DNA of 17,178 nt, taken from assembly GCA_030674155.1 (NCBI GenBank), contig JASPKP010004690.1:1-17178 (forward strand), in the 5' to 3' direction. This DNA comes from Stramonita haemastoma. Its lineage: Eukaryota; Mollusca; Gastropoda; Neogastropoda; Muricidae. The position numbers and the translations under genes were made by a program. Shown piece after piece: positions 10,206 to 16,945 of this stretch (within the stretch, counting starts at the first letter, position 1; every line of letters starts with the position of its first letter). The notes under the pieces were generated by a model. The model was given only the letters and a program-made list of their open reading frames with translations, was not told the DNA's origin and made no database searches.

Positions 10206-10403
10206 AACACACAAAAACACACCATTTAACGGCAGAAAACAAAAAATTCCTTCATTGTTGCAACCATCAGAACTTGCGTGCATTTCAATATTCAACAGCA
10301 CTTGCAGGCTTGTCAAACCAGGCTCCTTTAGGGAAAGAGCTTGTAGCCACTGATTCACATTTCCCTTTTGGGCAACCAGACCTGGGCTAAACAAAAGAGC
10401 AAG

Positions 10404-10523
10404 TCTTCTTTTTTCTTCTTTTTTTCTTCTTTTTCTTCTTCTTCTTCTTCTTCTTTCCCTTTCTTTCCCTCCTCCTCCCCCCTTTTCCCTCCTTCCCTCC
10501 CCCCTCCCTCCCCTTCCTTTTTT
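10404..10523 (+). repeat. Polypyrimidine tract 2 with (TTC)n core, 120 nt
   Basis: An uninterrupted 120-nt C/T tract. Its left half is TTC-type, with a clean (CTT)n run around 10437-10454, and it then becomes C-rich (CCCTTT, CCTCC units). This is the only clear trinucleotide microsatellite in the window. GAA/TTC repeats are classical triplex-forming sequences. The 198 bases between tract 1 and this one (10206-10403) are ordinary complex sequence without a recognisable feature. Confidence 0.85.
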
Positions 10524-10992
10524 GAATGATTCAACCAACTATTGTTTTTTCATTTGAGCAAAACTTGCCCCCCTTTAAACAAACCACAACGGGGGCCCAA
10601 ACTTTTGGCTTTACATGGAGAAAATTGTTTAAAGCTCCTTGGGGGGGGGGGGGGGAGAAGGGGCAAGGGGGAAAGGGAAGGAAGAGGAAAGCCGGGAAAT
10701 GAACAAAAAACAAAAAAAACACAAGAGGTACAGGAAAAAAGAAAAAAGGAAAACAAAAAATAAAAAAAAAGAGGGAATTCCCCAGCATTTCCCAAAGGGG
10801 GGGTGCACTTAACTGACAGGGCCCCCGCCACCCCCCTTCCCCCAAAGGGGAAACATAGAAAATTTTGGCCGGAAACTGGGGGACGGGAACTGAAGAAAGG
10901 GTTTATACTTACAGATTCTGCTGACGGTAAGACCACACATCATTGGGAAACTTCTGCAGCTTCTCAAGAACGGCGAGAAAAAATTCCCCCTG
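10524..10992. other. Unassigned spacer between pyrimidine tracts
   Basis: Contains a G15 run (10641-10655) and purine-rich A/G sequence to about 10770, then more complex sequence. Frames of up to 128 codons cross it, but they are Phe/Pro/Ser-rich on one strand and Lys/Gly-rich on the other, reflecting the runs. CTTACAG followed a dozen bases later by GGTAAGA (10909-10932) gives splice-like motifs only. No gene is supported. Confidence 0.5.
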
Positions 10993-11122
10993 CCCCCCCT
11001 CTCTCTCCTCTCCCCCTCCCTTTCTCCTCTCCTCCCTCTCTCTTTTTTCCCCTCCCTCCCCTTTTCCCCCCACTCTCTCCTCTCTCCTCTCCCCTCCCCC
11101 CATTTTTCCCTTTCTTTTTCCC
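10993..11122 (+). repeat. Polypyrimidine tract 3 (130 nt)
   Basis: C/T-only apart from As at 11072 and 11102, with CTCTC and CCCTCC units. It ends in TTTCTTTTTCCC and is followed at once by GACAG and then R3 copy 2. It is the third such tract within 1.1 kb. Long frames on either strand are composition artefacts. Confidence 0.85.
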
Positions 11123-11130
11123 GACAGACG

Positions 11131-11375
11131 AACCACTTGAAACCTCGGAAGGCCCACAAAGGCCTAGGGGGTTTAAAAAAAAAGAAGCCGTGAGGGTGGG
11201 AGAGAAAGAGTAGAGGGGACAGACTACGTTTTTTAATCGCCAGCGATGAAAAGCTTCCGGTGCCATCACTGTCATCACACATACTAAAAAGGGGGTGTTG
11301 ACAGACTCAAAAGGGGGGACAGGGCCAAAAATTTGGGGCCCAACCAAGGCTTTCCTTTTTTTAATTTCACACAGA
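11131..11375 (+). repeat. Dispersed repeat family R3, copy 2
   Basis: Same orientation as 7745-7970. It shares the GGCCTAGGGGGTTTAAAA block, AAGAAGCC, CTTCCGGTGCCATCACTG (GGTGCCATCACTG at 11259-11271), the GGGG-rich middle and a T-run followed by TTTCACAC. It begins directly downstream of pyrimidine tract 3, as copy 1 also begins after a pyrimidine-rich stretch; that stretch may be part of the element or an insertion preference. No conserved coding frame. Confidence 0.6.
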
Positions 11376-12207
11376 ACCGAAAAAGGCCCCCGCTGCTTCA
11401 ACTTTTGCTTTTTTGTTAAAATCCTCGTTGACAGTTTTTTTCCCGTTTTCCACAAAAATTTTTTTTAAAACGGTTTTAGTATACAGGTTTTTTACAGGGA
11501 AAGGATGAGGTGGATATGGGTTAAGAGAAAAGGGAATTGAAAAGAAAGTATACAAAAAAAGGGTTTGTTTATGAAATGTGTGTACTAAAGGGAAAAACCG
11601 GGTAAGTTTTTTTTGAAAAAAAGGGGTATACCGAAAATGACGTTCGCCCCTTTTTGGGGGGCAAGAAATTCCGTTTTTGATAACTACCAAAATTTTGTTC
11701 TTTGTTTTTTTTCAAAATTTTCTTTTAGCAAAAAAAAAAAAAAAACTTTTTTTTAAAAACCTTGATTTTTTTTGTTTTCTAAATTTTCACCCTTTAAAAA
11801 ACGGTACCTTTTCTTATTAGAATATCAAAAAAAAATTAGAAAGAAAAAACCGAACAAGAGGGACCAAAAATACAGAAATACAGAAAGGAAAAAAAAAAAA
11901 ATTTAATAAGGAACTAAGGAAAGTTCAAAGAATGAAACAAAGATACAGGGTACGGCATTTGGCTATAAGCTGTAATGTCTTTTGCTTGCTCTTATTATCA
12001 ATTTGTTTTGTATACCTGCAACCGGGTTTATATCTGCCTAAATAATATTTCAAAAAAAAGAAAGAATCAAACCAGAAAGAAAACAAACAAGCTTAGATCT
12101 AGACAATTGTGCGAAAGAAAGCAGCAAAACGAAAAAAAATCCTTTTTGTTTATTCTTTTATTTGGAGAATAACCAAAAACCCACTAAATGTATTCTTGGG
12201 GTTTTGC
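11376..12207. other. Unassigned AT-rich region, no gene seen
   Basis: About 830 bases with many A/T runs. A 107-codon minus-strand frame at 11367-11690 is Phe/Lys/Pro-rich and motif-free. Near 11950 the texture changes from homopolymer-inflated to normal complex sequence. No repeat copy or RNA gene was recognised. Confidence 0.5.
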
Positions 12208-12545
12208 TTTTTTTTTTTTTACATCCAGTCCCAAATGTGAATGCAGTCTTGTAAACTTTGTCATCTGTTTCAGCAGCACGCAACGGCCTACTCTTCCGAA
12301 AGGCAGACCAGGTTTTAACATGTGCACAAGATGGTCTGCGTGCGTTTCGCACTCGAGACGTTACTTTATGGTCTGGTCCGAAGAACTTTCTTGGGAGTGG
12401 AGTTAACACTGCTGTTAAATCCATGAGAGAAATTCCCTCACGTGGGTGTTTTTGGTGGTGGCTCGAACCCGGGCACGAGCGAGGGCCGTCAGTTCGCAAG
12501 CGCAACGCACTAACTACGCAGGCTATGGTTACACACCGCCTTTAG
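12208..12545 (-). mobile_element. tRNA-derived SINE, copy 2 (well preserved)
   Basis: Read on the minus strand from about 12545. The tRNA-like head contains TAGCCTGCGTAGTTAG (A-box/D-arm-like), then TTGCGCTTGCGAACTG (anticodon-arm-like), then CCCGGGTTCGAGCC (the B-box GGTTCGAGCCA is the complement of 12459-12469). A tRNA-unrelated body of about 230 bases follows. The 3' end is GGACTGGATGT followed by a run of 13 A (complement of 12208-12220). Head, body and A-tail in this order define a SINE. The retained internal promoter suggests a fairly young copy. Minus- and plus-strand frames of 95 to 115 codons across it are incidental. The same family occurs at 4039-4335 in the same orientation. Assignment to a named family is not possible from memory. 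Confidence 0.85.
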
Positions 12546-12939
12546 AAAAACGCACATTTTCCTTGCTTGTCCATGACTCTTAATATCATGCCACACGTAC
12601 TAAAGCATCCACAGAAATAAAAACCAGTTTTTGTATTAAAAAAAAGAAGGAAAGAAAAACAACACAAACAACTAGCCTCTGACTCAAAACTTTTGGGTGT
12701 TTTTTGCACAAATTTGGTAGTTTTTTTTTAATTTCAGCAAACACTATGCACCCTCAGTCTTTTGACATCTGCTAGCTTTCTAACCGCAATATGAATGCGC
12801 GAGGTCAACGCTGTGGGAACTCAAGCAATCCTTATTTGATGATCCTTTCTAACTTTCTCGTGACTACCTGGTATTGTTCTATGTCCTCAATCCCCAAAAC
12901 AAGCGCACAGTGCATTGTTACATACTTTAAAAAAATCTG
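12546..12939. other. Unassigned unique sequence
   Basis: About 390 bases of normal-looking complex sequence upstream of a TG-rich tract. No open frame of length, repeat copy or RNA signature is seen. Confidence 0.5.
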
Positions 12940-13006
12940 CGTGCGCTGTGTGTGTATGTGTTAGTGTGTGTGCATGCGTGCATGCGCGCGCGCACGTGTG
13001 TGTGTA
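12940..13006 (+). repeat. Imperfect (TG)n/(CG)n tract, Z-DNA candidate
   Basis: TG repeats flank a TGCATGCGTGCATG segment and a CGCGCGCGC core. From 12964 to 13006 purines and pyrimidines alternate strictly for 43 nt, which with the CG core is the classical Z-DNA-prone composition. The Cys/Val/Ala or His/Thr open frames on either strand are translations of the repeat. Confidence 0.85.
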
Positions 13007-13180
13007 GGAGGTAAGGAGCATGCACACAGAACCATTCTCCTTGTCCATTATGTACACGTCTTTGCCAGCCTGCGTACCTACCTGTATATGCTCTGTACAC
13101 ACAACCACGGCTTGCAGGTATGTGTGCTTCCACCTCGTCACCTCCAATACATGTATGACCACTGACAACACCGTCTTAGT

Positions 13181-13445
13181 TTATTCCCACCCCCACCCCC
13201 TTCCTTCCTCACGTACCCACCTACAACCCCCTCCCCCCCCACCCACACACACACCCCCCTCCCCCCCCCCCACACACACCCCACCCCTCACCCACCCACC
13301 CAAGTCTCTTCCTCCACCCCCTGCATCCCACCCACTTCTTGGGCCAATCTCCTGGAAACCCCTCGCCCACCCACCTCTCTGCACTGTCCCCACCCCCACC
13401 TCCTTGCAAACTCTCCCCCCCCCCATCCCCCATCCCCTTCCCCAA
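13181..13445 (+). repeat. C-rich cryptic repeat (CCCACC-type)
   Basis: About 265 bases dominated by C with CCCAC, CCACC and CACAC units and very little G. It contains CCCC-A-CCCC-TCA-CCC-A-CCC-A-CCC at 13279-13301, so the minus strand fits a G-quadruplex pattern and the plus strand an i-motif pattern. The 277-codon plus-strand frame that crosses it (Pro/Thr/His-rich) continues into the CA repeat and is low-complexity, as are the Gly/Val/Trp-rich frames on the minus strand. Sequence 13007-13180 to its left is ordinary and unassigned. Confidence 0.8.
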
Positions 13446-13600
13446 TCGTCAGGGAAAGACCTTGACCGGTCAGCTTGCCGTGGCAACACCTGGGTGTGCA
13501 CACTAAGCCAAAGTCTCTCCCGATCTGTCAGCGTTCAACATTTCATTTTGTGCATGGCTCAGATCCTCTTAATTCATCTTACGTTCACATGTCAAACCCC

Positions 13601-13786
13601 CCAGAGACACAACACACACCACACCACCACACAGACGCAGACACACAGACACACACACACACACATACGCACACACAGACACAGACACACACACACGAAC
13701 ACACACACCACATACGCACGCATGCACACACACATACACACACACATACGCAAACACACACAGGCACGCACGCACGCATGCACACA

Positions 13787-13818
<32 letters not shown>

Positions 13819-13822
13819 CACA
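13601..13822 (+). repeat. Long imperfect (CA)n microsatellite
   Basis: About 220 bases of CA repeats interrupted by CAGA, CATACG and CACG variants, ending with a (GCAC)n-type segment and (CA)n. From 13764 to 13822 purines and pyrimidines alternate strictly for 59 nt with many CG steps. The His/Thr and Cys/Val frames (up to 277 codons) are translations of this repeat. Left flank 13446-13600 is ordinary unique sequence. Confidence 0.9.
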
Positions 13823-14247
13823 ACTTCCTTTAGCTCCTCAAGGACACTACTAATTAGGGCCCTTCTTTTGAAGAACACTCCTGTATACCTGAATTGTAAA
13901 CCCATAATTTTAAATTTATTTTGTGGGGGTAAATCTATCTTGAGTATGTAATATGTAATATTTCCTGTCTGTTGTGCATGATCAAACTTGTTGGTAGTAC
14001 ATCACACGTCTGATTCTGTGCTTACAGCAGAGATATCAAGAGTGATTTCAAATTGTGAAACATTATATTCGAGGTTAAATCTGAAAGGTAGCTGTAAAAT
14101 AAACAGAACTTGAAGTGGAATTCAGTCAGCAAATGTCTTGTTAAGATTAATTATTATACAAGGTTTGGTTTCATTCCAAAATAAGACAGATAAAAAAATT
14201 TCTAAAGAAAACATGGAAGGTGTAGTTCAGCTACATATTCTACCTTA

Positions 14248-14250
<3 letters not shown>
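13823..14250. other. Unassigned AT-rich unique sequence
   Basis: About 430 bases of normal AT-rich complex sequence between two microsatellites, with no open frame of note and no repeat copy recognised. Near the right end TGTAG-TTCAG-CTACA forms a small 5-bp hairpin, unlikely to be functional. Confidence 0.5.
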
Positions 14251-14292
<42 letters not shown>

Positions 14293-14303
14293 GTGTGTGT
14301 GTG
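14251..14303 (+). repeat. (TG)n microsatellite
   Basis: Twenty TG units (14251-14290), one extra T at 14291, then six TG units. Clean, probably length-polymorphic dinucleotide repeat. The Cys/Val and His/Thr frames here are repeat translations. Confidence 0.95.
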
Positions 14304-14598
14304 CAAAATAAAGATAATTATTTGACCTATTTCTTTGGGACTCAGAAAGGCAATAAGCAAATGATAGAGGATAACTTTGAAACAGTGAGTCAAAATAATA
14401 AATTATTGGGAAAAAATACTCTCCGGCATACCAGTGATTTAGGTTAGCCTTTACCTCCTTCCTGCCCCCTTCATTTTATTTTACCTGCAAATTTAAGATG
14501 TGTTCATGAGGATCTTATATTAATACGCTAAATGTTCATGCCCGTTTGGGTTCATGTACATACACAAGTTCTTACTTAAATATGTCAATTGTCATATT
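14304..14598. other. Unassigned unique sequence
   Basis: About 295 bases of AT-rich complex sequence to the start of the duplicated segment. No coding or RNA signal is seen. Confidence 0.5.
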
Positions 14599-14710
14599 AG
14601 TTTTTGTACGTGACAAGAAGACAAATTATGAAGATTTGAATTTTACACCGTGAATTTTACTTCGTCGCAATTTGTACCTTCCTGTTATTATTTTCTCATT
14701 TGCAAATAGA
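14599..14710 (+). repeat. Diverged direct duplication, unit 1
   Basis: Aligns with 14820-14915. Shared blocks, in order: AGTTTTTG, then GTG, ACAA, TTATGAAGATT, TGAATTT, CAATTTGT, CCT, TAT and CTCAT. Unit 1 has an extra 13-nt-type internal repeat (TGAATTTTAC occurs twice near 14637-14660) that unit 2 lacks. No open frame. Either an old local duplication or two copies of an AT-rich element. Confidence 0.65.
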
Positions 14711-14819
14711 TGGCAAAGTGATGTACGAATACACATACAAATAAAAAGTGATACACAAATGTAAATACAAAAATAATTATTTTCCAAATAATCTAACAAA
14801 ATCGTTCATTATTCGCATC

Positions 14820-14915
14820 AGTTTTTGAGCGTGTAAAATACACAAGTTATGAAGATTGAATTTGACTCTCTTTCAATTTGTGTCCTCCCACTATAATTCT
14901 CTCATATACAAAAAG
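14820..14915 (+). repeat. Diverged direct duplication, unit 2
   Basis: Second copy of the 14599-14710 segment, offset by about 221 bases, same orientation. It carries AGTTTTTGAGCGTG, TTATGAAGATTGAATTT, CAATTTGTGTCCT and CTCAT. Similarity outside these limits is weak, and the about 110 bases between the units do not match. A possible third, very weak trace begins near 14939 but is not convincing. The remaining 14916-15134 is unassigned. Confidence 0.65.
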
Positions 14916-15133
14916 ATCATTATTTGTTATTGAAGCTTAATTTTGAGCAGCTAAAGATAAACAAAAGATATGTCTGTATATCATCAAAACAGAAATGGGA
15001 TTATACAGTCTTTATGCCTTTTCTCAATCCTTAATGATTGCTGAGAAATTTTATGTGCTGAGTGTTTTTCTTCTGTGATGGGGATGTTGTTGTTTTCCGG
15101 TGATCATATTTCTGCTTGTTGCTTTTGATTGAG

Positions 15134-15134
<1 letters not shown>

Positions 15135-15222
<88 letters not shown>

Positions 15223-15230
15223 GTGTGTGT

Positions 15231-15269
<39 letters not shown>

Positions 15270-15276
15270 TGTGTGT
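15135..15276 (+). repeat. Long (TG)n microsatellite
   Basis: About 142 bases of TG/GT repeat: 23 perfect TG units (15135-15180), a G insertion at 15181, twenty further units, two AAGTGTGTGT interruptions (15221-15240) and a final TG run with one TATG variant. The His/Thr-rich minus-strand frames are repeat translations. Confidence 0.95.
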
Positions 15277-15353
15277 TTCAAAATAACACATAACGGGTGC
15301 AGCCTTTATGAATAACTAAGTGGTTGATTGTTTATTGAAATGGTTCGTTGGCT

Positions 15354-15384
15354 TCTCTCTCTCTCTCTCTCTCCTCTCTCTCTC

Positions 15385-15459
<75 letters not shown>
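15354..15459 (+). repeat. (TC)n microsatellite
   Basis: About 106 bases of TC repeat interrupted four times by a doubled C (near 15373, 15384, 15403 and 15426), so it is a pure pyrimidine tract. It passes directly into a CA-rich tract. Leu/Ser and Arg/Glu frames here are repeat translations. Confidence 0.95.
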
Positions 15460-15462
<3 letters not shown>

Positions 15463-15594
15463 GACACAAACACAGCTCCACACACAGACACACACTCAAA
15501 CAAATATTCATACACACATATATGCGCACATGCACACCCCACTACACACACACAACACACACACCCCAAACACACACACACACCACAAAACTCA
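15460..15594 (+). repeat. Imperfect (CA)n tract next to (TC)n
   Basis: CA repeats with CAGACA, AACA, ATATATGCGCACATGCA and CCCC interruptions. It forms a compound microsatellite with the preceding (TC)n. The 88- to 126-codon plus-strand frames spanning both (Leu/Ser then His/Thr) are artefacts. Confidence 0.9.
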
Positions 15595-15857
15595 CTGCAC
15601 CGTATTCGCAGTAAAAGCCAAAGCTTTACAAATACTCATACATGCATATATTCATCATTAACAACGATGAAAATACTGAAGTCATCACACATCACATCAC
15701 CGATCTAGTATAAAAAAAAAAGTAAAAAGAGAGATGAAAAGGGAAAAAAAACTCTTTTTCGTACATACCTACATACGTACACCCAAAGCCTATCACAGAG
15801 TGCATCAGTGAGACACAAGTGTTTTTCCTCACCCATCACCCTGACTCCACAACCTCA
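15595..15857. other. Unassigned sequence
   Basis: About 260 bases of ordinary sequence with short TACATAC-type repeats near 15763-15781. No gene, repeat family copy or RNA recognised. Confidence 0.5.
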
Positions 15858-15858
15858 A

Positions 15859-15900
15859 GGGAAGGGGTTGGGGGGGGGGGGAAGGGGAAGGGGGGAGGGG
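15859..15900 (+). repeat. G-rich tract, G-quadruplex candidate
   Basis: G-runs of 3, 4, 12, 4, 6 and 4 separated by AA, TT or A over 42 bases, matching the general four-run G-quadruplex pattern on the plus strand. This part of the window otherwise looks well resolved. Confidence 0.8.
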
Positions 15901-16450
15901 TGCTGATGAATTGAGTGATGATGGAGGCTGACATACAGGGTTCAGGGTACAGCAGGTCACAGGCTGTCATCATTAGCACGTGCTGTCCCTCACACCTGTC
16001 ACTGACAAGCAAGCCTCCACAACCCTGCCTGTATACCATTTCTTGTCATTACCCCAAACGACTTCCCTTGGCATAGTGCTTGTATTGTGTATGTCGAAGT
16101 CTACAGCATACGCGTGCATGCAGATGCATGCACACATGGGCACAAACACGTACCTTCATGCACACATTTAAAAACAAAATCTACAACACTTTTAAGTCAT
16201 GGCAGATTTCTCTGTTGCTCTTCCTGGGGAGAACGCGTAGCCAAAAAGCCTGCCACCCCATTTTTTTTTCATCTTTACCTGTCCCGTATGTGTATTTGTC
16301 CCTTTCTGAGTGGCATTGCTGTTGGGTGTTGTTTTTTTTACAGAATTTTGCCAGATACAATTCTCTTGGGATTGAAGTCTAATGGTTTTAACCACTTAGC
16401 TATAGTGATGTCATGATGAGATGAGAGGTTTGTCAGGTAGGAGTCAAATT
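15901..16450. other. Unassigned sequence with small palindromes
   Basis: About 550 bases without a supportable gene; frames of 63 to 109 codons overlap in different frames and lack motifs. AGCACGTGCT (15975-15984) is a perfect 10-bp palindrome with an E-box core. GTGCATGC-AGAT-GCATGCAC (16114-16133) is a perfect 8-bp stem with a 4-nt loop. GGAGGCT (15923-15929) is complementary to AGCCTCC (16012-16018). None is evidently functional. Confidence 0.5.
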
Positions 16451-16617
16451 CCCCTCCCCCCCCCCTCACCACACACACACAATCACACACACACACAATC
16501 AAATGTGGCACACACCACACACACACCCTCCCACTTACCCCCACCACCAACACACACACACACAATCATACGCGCGCGCGCACGAACACACACACACAAC
16601 ACACAACACACACATAC
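16451..16617 (+). repeat. C-rich and (CA)n compound tract
   Basis: C-rich start, then CA repeats with CACAATCA recurring three times and CCACC/CCCTCC interruptions. A CGCGCGCGC segment lies inside an 18-nt strictly alternating purine/pyrimidine stretch at 16567-16584. The 174-codon plus-strand frame begins before and runs through the repeat (His/Thr/Pro-rich). Its C-terminal part over 16620-16945 has ordinary composition but no recognisable domain. Confidence 0.9.
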
Positions 16618-16945
16618 AGAGGTAGAGCGTTTGTCACCAGTAAATTTGAGTAGTAAAAAAAATCCCACTCCACTCTCAAAGACAAATACATTATATACAT
16701 CGGTCAGAGCTTTTTTCAATAGGTCCCCTGCTATCCTGATGCCTATATCCCGGGGAGAGCAGACCAAATGTCTTCATAGAAAGATGACGGACACCATCGC
16801 CCAGTGGCTAATCTCGATATCGTCTGGTAACTTAACGATAGGGATTTTTACCATTTCCCATGTCAACTTCATGTGCAGACCTGCCAGTCCCTTAATTCCC
16901 TTCGTGTATATATACATATGCAAAAGATCAAATATGCACGCTTAA
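16618..16945. other. Unassigned unique sequence
   Basis: About 330 bases of normal complex sequence. A plus-strand frame continues open to 16945 from the CA repeat, and a minus-strand frame is also open over its left part; neither has a motif. No RNA gene is seen. Confidence 0.45.

Noticed and set aside
10029..10538. 169-codon minus-strand frame rich in Gly/Arg/Glu/Lys
   Set aside because: It is the translation of polypyrimidine tracts read on the purine strand; the non-repetitive middle has no recognisable motif.
10803..11282. Overlapping frames of 136 (plus) and 157 (minus) codons
   Set aside because: Both cross polypyrimidine tract 3 and R3 copy 2. Open on both strands because of low complexity; not conserved in R3 copy 1.
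12158..12505. 115-codon minus-strand frame
   Set aside because: It lies within SINE copy 2; the head is tRNA-like and the frame is not kept in copy 1.
12459..12545. Genuine tRNA gene on the minus strand
   Set aside because: The head has A/B-box features, but the acceptor stem does not close properly and it continues into a body and A-tail shared with 4039-4335, so it is a SINE.
13601..13822. CRISPR-like or minisatellite array
   Set aside because: The repetition is a degenerate CA dinucleotide repeat without spacers of uniform length.
13020..13853. 277-codon plus-strand open frame, the longest in the window
   Set aside because: It is Pro/Thr/His-rich because it translates the C-rich tract and the CA microsatellite. 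There is no domain, and equally long frames exist on the other strand.
16421..16945. 174-codon plus-strand frame
   Set aside because: The first half is CA-repeat translation. The second half has normal composition but no recognisable domain, and there is no evidence of expression or splicing.
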